From an uncultured Paracoccaceae bacterium (GTDB taxonomy: Bacteria; Pseudomonadota; Alphaproteobacteria; Rhodobacterales; Rhodobacteraceae): DNA of 64,000 bases. A program made the translations under genes and the position numbers. The notes under the pieces were generated by a model. The model saw nothing but the letters and a program-made list of their open reading frames with translations. It was not told the origin of the DNA and made no database searches. The stretch lies in the NCBI GenBank assembly GCA_947494445.1, contig CANLVD010000008.1, positions 62,001 through 126,000 of the forward strand. The letters run 5' to 3'. Below are positions 1 through 9,035 of this stretch, in pieces (positions within the stretch are counted from its first letter, which is position 1; every line of letters begins with the position of its first letter).

Positions 1-675
1 TACCAGCAGCTCAGCTGGTTGTATTTCGGTGGTGGCCGCGAAGCTGCCAAGCCACTGTACAACAAGTACGGCATGGAGCTGATTGGCTGGTGGGTATACG
101 GCCAGGAGAGCTTTGCCTCCTCCAAGCCGATCACCAAGGTTGCAGACTTCAAAGACTGGAAATTCCGTTCCCCTCCAGGCATGGAAACAAAGATCTTCGA
201 AAAGCTGGGTGCGAAGCCCATCGTGATGGACTTCACCGAGATCTTCACAGCGCTTGAGACCGGCATCATCGATGGTGCCGACGCCTCTGGTCTGGCCAAC
301 AACGTTGGTCTGGGTCTTTACGATCTGGTGAAGTATGCAAACTTCCCAGGCTTCCACTCCATGCCGTCTGACCACCTGGCCTGTAACAAGACCGTTTGGG
401 ATGGCATGCCAGAAGCACACCAGCGCATCATGCTGGTTGCAATGGAAGCGCTTGCTCTGCGCACTGCTCTGACATTCGAGAAGAAGAACGCCGAAGCTGC
501 AGCTGAGTTGCGCGCAAACGGTGTGACCCTGTCCGAGTGGAATGCAGAAGAGCTGCAGAAGTTCCGCGATGCGGCACAAGCCACATGGCCTGAGTTTGCT
601 GACACACCAGAAGCAAAAGCGCTGGTTGAAGCACATCTGGCCTACCTCGACCAGCTTGGGCTCGTGTCCAAGTAA
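1..675 (+). CDS. TRAP transporter substrate-binding protein, DctP family (5' end outside window)
   Basis: This is the C-terminal 224 residues of a periplasmic DctP-type solute receptor; the frame is open from base 1, so the start and signal peptide lie upstream. DctP proteins capture an organic acid, usually a carboxylate or sugar acid, and hand it to the membrane subunits. The visible part includes the FRSPPG segment, which carries the conserved arginine that clamps the ligand carboxylate in this family, and the FTEIFTALETGIIDGAD segment typical of DctP. DctQ and DctM genes follow directly, confirming a TRAP system. The neighbouring sugar-acid enzymes suggest a sugar-acid-like ligand, but the sequence does not identify it. 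Confidence 0.93.
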   Translation, partial: YQQLSWLYFGGGREAAKPLYNKYGMELIGWWVYGQESFASSKPITKVADFKDWKFRSPPGMETKIFEKLGAKPIVMDFTEIFTALETGIIDGADASGLANNVGLGLYDLVKYANFPGFHSMPSDHLACNKTVWDGMPEAHQRIMLVAMEALALRTALTFEKKNAEAAAELRANGVTLSEWNAEELQKFRDAAQATWPEFADTPEAKALVEAHLAYLDQLGLVSK

Positions 676-754
676 GTCGTTGATCTAGACATGTCAGGGG
701 CGGGCGCGCCTTGCCCCTGACACCACATCGCTGAAAGCGGAGGCAGTTCCCAAA

Positions 755-1324
755 ATGGTTGAGCACGAACGCACCGGCCCCATCGACATGGTGACTTGGG
801 GCTTCAGCCGCATCGCGATGTTCCTTCCTGCGGTCATCGTCGCCATCATGTTTTACGAAGTTGTGCTGCGCTATGTATTCGAGCGCCCGACCCTGTGGGT
901 GAACGAGGCCTCGCTCTGGATGGGAGGCATGGTCTATCTGTTTGCGGGCCTATACGCCATGCAGCAACGCAGCCATATCCGCATCTTCATTCTCTATGAC
1001 ATAGTACCGCGCGGAGTGCGCAAGTTCTTCGACTTGCTGTCGGTTTTCTGCCTCGTAATCTTCTGTCTGGCAGTGATCTATGGCGGCTTTGGCGAGGCTT
1101 ACGCCAAATTCATGCGGTGGGAGAAGTTCGGCACCGCGTGGGATCCACCCATTCCCGCCACGATGAAGCCGCTGATCCTGATCACGCTGGCTGTTGTGAC
1201 GCTTCAGGCAATCTCAAATCTGATCTATGATTGGAACAAAGATCCTGAGAGCCATGATGTAACCGATGAGGTCGACATCAACATCGAAGAGATCAAGCGC
1301 GCTCAAGCCAATAAAGAGCTGTGA
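755..1324 (+). CDS. TRAP transporter small permease, DctQ
   Basis: A 189-residue inner-membrane protein with four predicted hydrophobic helices (about residues 15-40, 56-75, 90-110 and 128-150) and little else, the expected size and topology of a DctQ subunit. DctQ pairs with DctM in the sodium-driven TRAP complex. It lies 79 bases after the binding-protein gene and 34 bases before the large permease, so the three should be cotranscribed. The second helix begins with a WMGGMVYLFAG stretch, and the four-helix layout and context make other assignments unlikely. Confidence 0.9.
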   Translation: MVEHERTGPIDMVTWGFSRIAMFLPAVIVAIMFYEVVLRYVFERPTLWVNEASLWMGGMVYLFAGLYAMQQRSHIRIFILYDIVPRGVRKFFDLLSVFCLVIFCLAVIYGGFGEAYAKFMRWEKFGTAWDPPIPATMKPLILITLAVVTLQAISNLIYDWNKDPESHDVTDEVDINIEEIKRAQANKEL

Positions 1325-1358
1325 AATAAGCGTAAATCGCGCATCCGGGGACGTCTAA

Positions 1359-2942
1359 ATGTTTGATATCGGTACCATCTCGCTCGTGCTTTTGTTTGGC
1401 ATGCTGTTCCTGCTTGCAATCGGGATGCCGCTTGGCTTTGCCTCGGGGTTTCTGGCCGTCGTCGTGATGGTGATGAAGTTTCCACCCGATCTCTTATTTC
1501 GCAATTTTGGTACCGGACCTTTAAATATTCTGGCCCAGCGAATGTACGGGTTAACAACAGATTACGTCCTGATATCGGTGCCGTTATTCATATTAATGGC
1601 AACCTTATTGGAGCGTTCGGGCATTGCGCGCGACATGTATTCGTCCCTGTCTGTTTGGCTCAACCGCACCCGGGGCGGCATTGCGATTGTGACTTCGCTG
1701 ATGGCGGTCGTCATGGCGGCGATGTCCGGGATCATCGGGGGTGAGGTCGTACTGCTGGGCCTGATCGCCCTGCCGCAGATGCTGCGTCTGGGCTATGATC
1801 AGAACCTTGCCATTGGTACGATCTGTGCGTCGGGCTCGCTCGGGACCATGATCCCGCCGTCAATTGTTCTGATCTTCTACGGTTTGATCACGGAGACCTC
1901 GATCCATGCGCTGTTCAAGGGCGCGTTCGTACCTGGGTTCATCCTTGCCACGTTCTACATCATCTACATTCTGGTGCGCACCAATTTGAACCCGAGCCTT
2001 GCTCCCCTACCTGAGCCCTCGGATGAGGACATGACCGGGGCTGAAAAGCGGGTCTATGGTGGCGCACTGATCGCGATGCTGGTGGTTCTGTGGATCGGTG
2101 TCTCAACCTTGCGCGCGTGGTTCATCACCTCCTTTGGGTCTGACAGCGAATGGGTACCACCGCCGGCTTCATTCTACATCACACGTCTGGCGGTGGCTGC
2201 GGCCCTGTTGGCTTATCTGTTCTTCATCGTGAAACTTGAGCGTGTTTCGCAGGCCTGGGCTCTGGGCAAGGGGCTGATTGCACCCATGCTGGTCGTGTTC
2301 GTGGTCTTGGGCTCTATCTATGGCGGCATCACAGGCATCACCGAAGCTGCTGGCATGGGCACTATTGCTGTGCTGGTTCTGATCGTCCTGCGCGGAGAGT
2401 TTTCGTTCCAGCTGATCCGCGAGGCGCTTATGCGCACGTTCAAGTCCACCGGAACGATCATATGGGTAACCTTTGGCGCAACCGCCCTTGCCGGTGCCTA
2501 TACCATCGCTGGCGGCCCGACATTCGTGGCTAACCTGATCGTTGGCTACGAGCTGCCGACACTTGGCGTGCTGATGGTCATGATGCTGATCTTCCTCTTT
2601 CTGGGCGCGTTCATGGACTGGGTCGGTATCGTGTTGCTGGTCATGCCGGTGTTCCTGCCCATAGTGCTCAAACTGCCCATTGACGAGATCGGTGTCTTCT
2701 CGCCATTCGTCGATGACCCACGCTTCATTGCCACATGGTTCGGCATTCTGTTTTGTGTGAACATGCAGGTGAGCTTCCTGTCGCCACCCTTTGGCCCGGC
2801 GGCGTTCTATCTCAAATCGGTGGCTCCACCTCATATCTCGTTGCCCGATATCTTCCGCGGGTTCCTGCCGTTCATCTGCATCCAGCTTGTCGTGTTGATG
2901 CTGATCCTGTTCTTCCCTGAATTGACGATGTTCTTCCGCTAA
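1359..2942 (+). CDS. TRAP transporter large permease, DctM
   Basis: A 527-residue polytopic membrane protein, the ion-coupled channel subunit of the TRAP system. Family-typical segments include the SGIIGGEVV and GSLGTMIPPS stretches in the first half and DWVGIVLLVMPVFLP in the second. It is longer than the common 425-450 residue DctM; the extra length lies in a central hydrophilic segment around residues 218-265 and the following helix. Bases 1494-1607 have anomalous codon use: six TTA leucine codons and two ATA codons within 38 codons, while the rest of the gene prefers CTG/CTT. The next gene starts 11 bases after the stop. Confidence 0.93.
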   Translation: MFDIGTISLVLLFGMLFLLAIGMPLGFASGFLAVVVMVMKFPPDLLFRNFGTGPLNILAQRMYGLTTDYVLISVPLFILMATLLERSGIARDMYSSLSVWLNRTRGGIAIVTSLMAVVMAAMSGIIGGEVVLLGLIALPQMLRLGYDQNLAIGTICASGSLGTMIPPSIVLIFYGLITETSIHALFKGAFVPGFILATFYIIYILVRTNLNPSLAPLPEPSDEDMTGAEKRVYGGALIAMLVVLWIGVSTLRAWFITSFGSDSEWVPPPASFYITRLAVAAALLAYLFFIVKLERVSQAWALGKGLIAPMLVVFVVLGSIYGGITGITEAAGMGTIAVLVLIVLRGEFSFQLIREALMRTFKSTGTIIWVTFGATALAGAYTIAGGPTFVANLIVGYELPTLGVLMVMMLIFLFLGAFMDWVGIVLLVMPVFLPIVLKLPIDEIGVFSPFVDDPRFIATWFGILFCVNMQVSFLSPPFGPAAFYLKSVAPPHISLPDIFRGFLPFICIQLVVLMLILFFPELTMFFR

Positions 2943-2953
2943 TCGAGGACCCG

Positions 2954-3895
2954 ATGCTGACGCCGGATCAGATCACCGCTTTTCGCACCAATGGCTATCT
3001 GGTGGTGGAAGATGTGCTTGGCCCGGATGTGCTGGACCCGGTACGCGCAGATTACGCGCAGCTACTTGATGATCTGGTTGAGGGGTGGGTTGCGAAAGAT
3101 GCGCTCAACATCGCGCTTTCGGCCGGGTTTGAAGACAAGCTGATTGCTGCCTATGCGGCGGGTTGCGACTGGTTTCAACCCATGGACATTTCGCTGCCGG
3201 GTGAACAGATTACGCCTGATACTCCAATGCATTTCAGCAAGCCGGTATTCGACATGATCACGTCGAAACGGTTGCTGGACCTTGTGGAGGATCTGATTGG
3301 TCCTGAGATCACGTCGAACCCGATCCAGCATGTGCGGATCAAACCGCCAGCGACCCTTCTCAGGGATGACGAGGCCCGCGCGCATGTCACGGCCACTGAC
3401 TGGCATCAGGACCGGGCGGTGGCCTTGGAGGAGGCAGACCAGACTGACATGGTGACCATCTGGATCGCCATTACCGATGCAACCCTTGAGAACGGCTGCC
3501 TTCAGGTCATTCCACGCGTGAACGAGATGCTGCCCCATTGCCCGCAACGCCAAACCGCCATTGCACCGGGACTGATCGATCATGCCCGCGCATTGCCGTT
3601 GCCCGTGCGGGCAGGGGGCATTGTCGTGCTTGATCCGATGATCCCGCACAGCTCTCTGAGCAATCATACTGATGGCATTCGCTGGTCTTTTGATCTGCGT
3701 TTCAACCGTACGGGCCAGCCCACCGGGCGCAGTCATTTCCCTGATTTCGTCGCTCGGTCACGTGCTGATCCCGGGTCTGTATTGCGCGACTGGAGTGCCT
3801 GGAGAACCTCTTGGGAAGACGCAAGAGCGCGCCTGTCCGCAACCCCGCATATCGACATTCACCGCTGGGCCTCGGATGCGCCCTATTGCGCCTGA
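2954..3895 (+). CDS. Phytanoyl-CoA dioxygenase (PhyH) family Fe(II)/2-oxoglutarate oxygenase
   Basis: A 313-residue cytoplasmic non-haem iron oxygenase of the PhyH superfamily. The iron-binding facial triad is visible as H151 and D153 in WHQD and H232 in MIPHSS, with R243 (GIRWSFDLRF) placed to bind 2-oxoglutarate. Known family members hydroxylate acyl-CoAs, ectoine or small natural products and can also remove alkyl groups oxidatively. The gene sits between the TRAP permease and a UxaA-type dehydratase, so it probably acts on the imported compound. The substrate cannot be read from sequence. A second, divergent PhyH gene lies 1.6 kb downstream in the same operon. Confidence 0.87.
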   Translation: MLTPDQITAFRTNGYLVVEDVLGPDVLDPVRADYAQLLDDLVEGWVAKDALNIALSAGFEDKLIAAYAAGCDWFQPMDISLPGEQITPDTPMHFSKPVFDMITSKRLLDLVEDLIGPEITSNPIQHVRIKPPATLLRDDEARAHVTATDWHQDRAVALEEADQTDMVTIWIAITDATLENGCLQVIPRVNEMLPHCPQRQTAIAPGLIDHARALPLPVRAGGIVVLDPMIPHSSLSNHTDGIRWSFDLRFNRTGQPTGRSHFPDFVARSRADPGSVLRDWSAWRTSWEDARARLSATPHIDIHRWASDAPYCA

Positions 3896-3908
3896 AAGGC
3901 CCGAGACC

Positions 3909-5411
3909 ATGCAGGATTTCATAAGACTGGATGCGCAGGACAATGTGGTGACCGTCACCCGCGCACTTGAAGTCGGTGCCAGTGTTGAAAGCTGCACCAG
4001 CCGCGCGCTTGTCCCGTCGGGCCACAAGATTGCCACTGCGGCCATTGCCAAGGGCGCGCCCGTGCGCAAATACGCCCAGATCATCGGATATGCAGCTTCG
4101 GACATCGCATCGGGCGATCATGTGCACACTCATAATCTTGAATTTCGCAATACTGATGCCGCCTATGAATTCTCAACCGATCTGCGCCCTGTCGAGCAAA
4201 AGCAGACCGACAGTTTCATGGGCTACCGGCGAGAGAACGGAACGGTGGGTACGCGCAATTACATCGCCATAGTTACATCCGTGAACTGCTCCGCGACCGC
4301 GGCGCGTCGGATTGCCGATGCCTTCGGGCCTGAAGAACTGGCCCAATATCCCAATGTCGACGGCGTTGTGGCTTTCGTTCACGGAACTGGCTGCGGCATG
4401 GCCGACAGCGGCGACGGGTTTGAGGCTCTGCAAAGGGTCATGTGGGGCTATGCCCGCCATCCCAATCATGCAGGCGTGCTGATGGTGGGTCTGGGGTGCG
4501 AGATGAACCAGATCGACTGGCTGCTGGAGGCTTATGGCCTGAAGCAGAGCCCCACATTCCAGTCCATGAACATCCAGTCCGTTGCAGGTCTCAGGCGCAC
4601 GGTTGAGGCGGGCATCGACAAGGTTCGCGCCATGTTGCCCATTGCCAATCAGGCAAGCCGCAGTCCGTGCCCGGCATCGGCGTTGAAAGTTGCATTGCAA
4701 TGCGGCGGCTCGGATGCGTGGTCGGGCATCACGGCCAATCCTGCTTTGGGCTATGCCTGTGATCTGCTGGCCGCTCAGGGGGGCACGGGTGTGCTGGCCG
4801 AGACGCCGGAAATCTATGGCGCTGAACACCTTCTGACGCGCCGCGCGGTGGACACGGCCACTGGCGAGAAGCTGATCGGTCTGATCCGCTGGTGGGAGGA
4901 TTACACGGCCCGCAACAAGGGCTCGATGGACAACAACCCCAGCCCCGGCAACAAGAAGGGTGGACTGACCACAATCCTTGAGAAATCTCTGGGTGCGGCG
5001 GCCAAGGGAGGCACCTCGCCCCTGACAGGTGTCTATAAATACGCCGAGATGGTCACGGCCCCGGGTTTCACCTTCATGGACAGCCCCGGATACGATCCGG
5101 CATCGGTGACTGGCCAGATCGCTGGTGGCTGCAATCTGGTCTGTTTTACGACCGGACGCGGTTCCGCCTTCGGATCAAAACCAGCCCCAACTATCAAGAT
5201 CGCCACCAATTCGGACATGTACACCCGCATGACCGAAGACATGGACATCAACGCGGGCGAGATGCTGAGCGCTGGTGTGTCGCTTGAGGACAAGGGGCGC
5301 GAAATTTACGATCTTTTCCTCGCTGTAGCCTCGGGTCAGGCATCGAAATCTGAGGCGCAGGGGCTGGGAGACTATGAATTCGTGCCGTGGCAGATCGGAG
5401 CAGTGATGTGA
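3909..5411 (+). CDS. UxaA-family altronate/galactarate-type dehydratase
   Basis: A 500-residue protein with an N-terminal SAF-like domain (about residues 1-95) and a C-terminal UxaA/GarD catalytic domain beginning near GYRRENGTVGTRN. Characterised relatives (altronate, galactarate dehydratases) are iron-dependent and eliminate water from sugar acids to give 2-keto-3-deoxy acids. ATG 3909 is chosen because it begins the SAF domain; the frame is open further upstream but only across the end of the preceding gene. With a KDG-kinase-like gene downstream, the simplest reading is a sugar acid dehydrated to a 2-keto-3-deoxy product and then phosphorylated. The exact sugar acid is unknown. Confidence 0.88.
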   Translation: MQDFIRLDAQDNVVTVTRALEVGASVESCTSRALVPSGHKIATAAIAKGAPVRKYAQIIGYAASDIASGDHVHTHNLEFRNTDAAYEFSTDLRPVEQKQTDSFMGYRRENGTVGTRNYIAIVTSVNCSATAARRIADAFGPEELAQYPNVDGVVAFVHGTGCGMADSGDGFEALQRVMWGYARHPNHAGVLMVGLGCEMNQIDWLLEAYGLKQSPTFQSMNIQSVAGLRRTVEAGIDKVRAMLPIANQASRSPCPASALKVALQCGGSDAWSGITANPALGYACDLLAAQGGTGVLAETPEIYGAEHLLTRRAVDTATGEKLIGLIRWWEDYTARNKGSMDNNPSPGNKKGGLTTILEKSLGAAAKGGTSPLTGVYKYAEMVTAPGFTFMDSPGYDPASVTGQIAGGCNLVCFTTGRGSAFGSKPAPTIKIATNSDMYTRMTEDMDINAGEMLSAGVSLEDKGREIYDLFLAVASGQASKSEAQGLGDYEFVPWQIGAVM

Positions 5412-5475
5412 CCTGTGATCCCTTCTTTAACCTGCCCTGCAACCACAAATCCGAGATGTTCAAAGGCTGTCTGCC

Positions 5476-6375
5476 ATGACCGAAGTCCTGACACCTGCCC
5501 AGATAGCTCACTACACCGAGACCGGCTATCTGGTGATGGAAAACCGGATCCCTGAAACGATCCTGGCGAACATCCGAGCCGAGATTGACAGGTTTGCCGC
5601 CGAAGCAGCCACCATGACCACCTCTAATGATCGGATTGATCTTGAGGATACGCACACGGCCGATGCCCCGCGCATGCGGCGGATCAAGCTGCCGCATACA
5701 ACCTCGGACGTGATGCGGGACCTGATGACCAGCGATCATGTGCTGGCGCCTGTGCGCGATCTGATTGGCCCGAACCTGCGGCTTCACACGACCAAACTCA
5801 ACATGAAATCAGCGGGTTACGGTGCAGCCATCGAATGGCATCAGGATTTCGCCTTTTATCCGCACACCAATGATGATGTGCTCGCGGTAGCAGTCATCAT
5901 TGATGATATGTCGTCCGAGAATGGTCCGCTCAAGGTTTTTCCGGGGACCCACAAGGGCCCGATTCTGAACCATCATCAGGACGACGTCTTTGTCGGTGCC
6001 GTTGATCTGGCTGCCAATGGCTTTGATGAGGCGGAAGCGGTCGAGTTGAATGGTCCCGCAGGTTCGATCTCCATCCATCATGGGCGCATTCTGCATGGCT
6101 CTGCTCTTAATCGCTCAGATCGTGATCGCAGGCTCTTGTTCTATGAGGTGATGGCCGCAGATGCCTTTCCCATCATGGGTGCAATGACCCGCTTTGACAG
6201 TCTTGAGGATTACAACAGCCGTATGCTTTGCGGAGAGCCCACTATCAGCCCCCGCCTGACCGATATCCCGATCCGCATTCCTCAGCCGCAACCGGATCGC
6301 AATGCATCGATTTATGAAATCCAGTCCGGGTTGAAGGCCCGGAGCTATGAGACAATGAAAAAGGATCCTCAATGA
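5476..6375 (+). CDS. Second PhyH-family Fe(II)/2-oxoglutarate dioxygenase
   Basis: A 299-residue PhyH-type oxygenase. The iron ligands are visible as H122 and D124 (EWHQDF) and H207 (ILHGSALN), followed by an arginine-rich segment that probably binds 2-oxoglutarate. The GPLKVFPGTHKGPI stretch matches the loop before the distal histidine in ectoine-hydroxylase-like members. It shares the fold with the PhyH gene at 2954 but little sequence, so the two are not a recent duplication and may act on different steps or substrates. It ends in an ATGA overlap with the next dehydrogenase gene, so translation is probably coupled. Confidence 0.87.
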   Translation: MTEVLTPAQIAHYTETGYLVMENRIPETILANIRAEIDRFAAEAATMTTSNDRIDLEDTHTADAPRMRRIKLPHTTSDVMRDLMTSDHVLAPVRDLIGPNLRLHTTKLNMKSAGYGAAIEWHQDFAFYPHTNDDVLAVAVIIDDMSSENGPLKVFPGTHKGPILNHHQDDVFVGAVDLAANGFDEAEAVELNGPAGSISIHHGRILHGSALNRSDRDRRLLFYEVMAADAFPIMGAMTRFDSLEDYNSRMLCGEPTISPRLTDIPIRIPQPQPDRNASIYEIQSGLKARSYETMKKDPQ

Positions 6376-7262
6376 CACAGCCTCGCATCGGATTTATCGG
6401 CCTTGGCCTGATGGGCAGCGCGATGTGCTCAAGATTGCTGGACCAGGGTTATCCACTGAACGTGATCGCGAACCGGTCCCGCGAGCGCGTGGAAGCCGCG
6501 GTCGCAGCCGGTGCTGTTGAAGTTACCAGTTGCAAGGCCTTGGCCGAGGCGAGTGACATTGTCATGCTCTGTGTCGATACCTCCCAGTCGGTAGAAGGGC
6601 GGATCTATGGTGATGGCGGCGTTCTGGCTGGCCTGACCGCGGGCAAAACCGTAATCGACTTCGGCACGTCCTTGCCAGCGTCGACTCGCAAAATCGGTGC
6701 TGATCTGGCGGCTATTGGGGCGCATTATCTGGACGCGCCCCTAGGTCGGACACCAGCCCATGCGGTTGATGGTCTGCTCAACATCATGTGCGCGGGCGAG
6801 AAGGCAGCTTTTGACGGAGTAAAGTCCGTCCTTGCGGATCTTGGCGAGAACGTCTTTCACCTTGGCGCCTTGGGTTCCGGCCACACGATCAAGCTGATCA
6901 ACAATTTCTTTGGCATGACCGTGGCCACAGCAATGGCTGAAGCGTTTGCGACGGCCGATGCAACAGGCGTGGACCGCGAGGCGCTTTATAACGTCATGGC
7001 CGCTGGTCCCCTGCGCTCAGGCATGATGGATTTCGTCAAGGCCCGTGCAGTGGATGGAGATCCCAACATGCTGGCTTTTGCCATTCGCAATGCGGCCAAG
7101 GATGTGGGCTATTATGCGACCATGGCAGAAGAGGCTGGCGCGCCTTCCCAGATGTCGGGGTGTGCAAAAAATGCCTTGGAGTCTGCGCGAGACGACGGGT
7201 TTGCTGACAGAATGGTATCGGAAATGGTTGATTACTTTGCGGCCAACCTGAAAAGCGGATGA
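6372..7262 (+). CDS. NAD(P)-dependent beta-hydroxyacid dehydrogenase (HIBADH/GarR-like)
   Basis: A 296-residue cytoplasmic dehydrogenase of the 3-hydroxyisobutyrate / tartronate-semialdehyde reductase family. An N-terminal Rossmann motif GFIGLGLMGSAM binds NAD(P), and K174 in GHTIKLINNF is the family catalytic lysine. Members oxidise or reduce 3-hydroxy acids such as 3-hydroxyisobutyrate, glycerate or sulfolactaldehyde. The start overlaps the previous stop (ATGA), and 4 bases separate it from the permease. In this operon it could reduce a semialdehyde released from the sugar acid, but that is inference. Confidence 0.9.
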   Translation: MTQPRIGFIGLGLMGSAMCSRLLDQGYPLNVIANRSRERVEAAVAAGAVEVTSCKALAEASDIVMLCVDTSQSVEGRIYGDGGVLAGLTAGKTVIDFGTSLPASTRKIGADLAAIGAHYLDAPLGRTPAHAVDGLLNIMCAGEKAAFDGVKSVLADLGENVFHLGALGSGHTIKLINNFFGMTVATAMAEAFATADATGVDREALYNVMAAGPLRSGMMDFVKARAVDGDPNMLAFAIRNAAKDVGYYATMAEEAGAPSQMSGCAKNALESARDDGFADRMVSEMVDYFAANLKSG

Positions 7263-7266
7263 TCCC

Positions 7267-8166
7267 TTGGCCAGACTGATCGCACGCGCCAACGAGGATC
7301 GTGCGCAATTGGGCATAGCCTTGATGCTGGCTGCAAACTTTGGCTTTGCGCTTGTGGACTCGTCAGTGAAATGGCTGGTTCTGGCGGGTCTGCCTGCCTG
7401 GCAACTGGCCTTCATGCGCTACTTCGGGCACGTGTTGATCAGCACCACGATCATCCTCAAAGGTGGCTTTGAGATGGACCGGTTCCGCACCGATCATGCG
7501 GGGCTGGTCATCCTGCGTGCCCTGTTCCTTGTGGTGGGCACGGTGATGAACTTTTTCGTGCTGCGGTACCTTTCCCTGACCGTGACCTCAGCTATCATGT
7601 TTTCCGCCCCGATCATTGTCTGTGCCTTGGCAGGTCCGACCTTGGGAGAGCGTGCCGGACCCGTGCGCTGGGCAGCGATCCTGCTGGGGTTTGCAGGTGT
7701 GCTGGTCATCATTCGCCCGTTTGGGGCCGAGTTTCACTGGGCATATATCGTTCCGCTTCTGGTGGCTGTTTGCATGGCCTGTTACTCGCTGCTGACCCGG
7801 CATCTGTCGGGCAAGGTCGCAACAGACACGATGCAGTTTTACAGCGGCGCCGTGGGCAGTGTGATCTTGTTGCCAGCCGCCCTTCTGACATGGCAGACGC
7901 CGCAGACCGTACTCGACTGGATGCTGATGCTGATGCTGGGGGTCTGGGCCTTTATCGGCCATGAATGGTTGACCCGGGCTCATGGATTTGCTCCGGCCAA
8001 TCTGTTGATGCCTTACACCTATTCCTTCATGGTTTACCTCACGATTATCAGTGTTTTGGTCTTTGGTGACCTTCCCGATTTCTGGACGATCATCGGCGCA
8101 ATGATCATCGTAGTCTCGGGCCTGATCATCTGGATGCGCGAACGCCAAAAGGAGGCAAGAGGATGA
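7267..8166 (+). CDS. DMT-superfamily permease with EamA domains
   Basis: A 299-residue membrane protein with about ten hydrophobic helices arranged as two EamA repeats (roughly residues 15-145 and 155-290), the drug/metabolite transporter pattern. The best start is TTG 7267, four bases after the previous stop; an ATG further in at 7324 would cut the first helix short. DMT proteins export or import small metabolites. Its place inside the catabolic operon suggests handling of a pathway intermediate or by-product. Sequence alone does not give the cargo. The C-terminus overlaps the kinase start by four bases. Confidence 0.86.
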   Translation: MARLIARANEDRAQLGIALMLAANFGFALVDSSVKWLVLAGLPAWQLAFMRYFGHVLISTTIILKGGFEMDRFRTDHAGLVILRALFLVVGTVMNFFVLRYLSLTVTSAIMFSAPIIVCALAGPTLGERAGPVRWAAILLGFAGVLVIIRPFGAEFHWAYIVPLLVAVCMACYSLLTRHLSGKVATDTMQFYSGAVGSVILLPAALLTWQTPQTVLDWMLMLMLGVWAFIGHEWLTRAHGFAPANLLMPYTYSFMVYLTIISVLVFGDLPDFWTIIGAMIIVVSGLIIWMRERQKEARG

Positions 8167-9035
8167 AAATCGCATGTGTGGGCGAGGCTATGGTGGAGCT
8201 TTCGCTGGGAACAGACAGCACCGCGATGGGCTTTGCCGGAGATACGCTCAACACTGCGATCTATCTCAAGCGCTGCGCAGGCGACACGCTTGATGTGGCT
8301 TATGTGACGCGTCTGGGGGAGGACGTCCTGTCAGACCGTATGGTTGCAATGATCGAAGACGAAGGGATTGATGCATCCCGCATTTCCCGCGATCCGGTCC
8401 GCATTCCGGGCCTGTACGCAATTTCCACCGACGCGGATGGCGAGCGATCCTTCCTTTATTGGCGGGATGCGTCGGCTGCAAAGGCCATGTTTGACCGTGG
8501 GTTCAAGGCGCTGGAAGGTTTTGATGTCATTTATCTTTCTGCCATCACGCTTGCGATTTTGCCGCCTGTGGTTTGCCAGGAATTGCTGAGCTGGCTTGAA
8601 GCCCACTCGATCCGTGTGGCCTTTGACAGCAACTACCGGCCGCGTCTCTGGAAAGACCAGAAAACGGCTCAGGAGGTTATCGGAAGAGCATGGAAGATCG
8701 CTGACATCGCATTGCCGTCGGTCGATGATGAACAGGCGCTGTTTGGTGAAGACGATCAGGCATCGGTGGAGGCGCGTTTTGCATCCTACGATATCAAGGG
8801 TGCCCTGAAATGCGGACCATCCGGGCCGGTGTCACTGCCGGATTTGACCAAGGGACAATACCAGCCTGCCGCACGGGTGGTCGATACCACAGCCGCTGGT
8901 GACAGTTTCAACGGCGGATTTCTGGCGGAGTATCTGCGTTCAGAAGACCTGTCAACTGCTTTGCAGGCAGGTCATGACTGTGCTGCCAAGGTCGTTGCAC
9001 ATCGTGGAGCCATCATCGCTCGGGATCACTTTTGA
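8163..9035 (+). CDS. PfkB-family sugar kinase, 2-keto-3-deoxygluconate kinase-like
   Basis: A 290-residue ribokinase-fold kinase. The C-terminal signature DTTAAGDSFNGGF contains the catalytic aspartate of the PfkB family, and the N-terminal GEAMVELS and TLNTAIYLKR segments resemble KdgK (2-keto-3-deoxygluconate kinase). KDG kinase would phosphorylate the 2-keto-3-deoxy acid expected from the UxaA-type dehydratase in the same operon. No KDPG aldolase is in the window, so the aldolase step must be encoded elsewhere. The stop shares bases with the next start (TGATG). Confidence 0.86.
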   Translation: MKIACVGEAMVELSLGTDSTAMGFAGDTLNTAIYLKRCAGDTLDVAYVTRLGEDVLSDRMVAMIEDEGIDASRISRDPVRIPGLYAISTDADGERSFLYWRDASAAKAMFDRGFKALEGFDVIYLSAITLAILPPVVCQELLSWLEAHSIRVAFDSNYRPRLWKDQKTAQEVIGRAWKIADIALPSVDDEQALFGEDDQASVEARFASYDIKGALKCGPSGPVSLPDLTKGQYQPAARVVDTTAAGDSFNGGFLAEYLRSEDLSTALQAGHDCAAKVVAHRGAIIARDHF

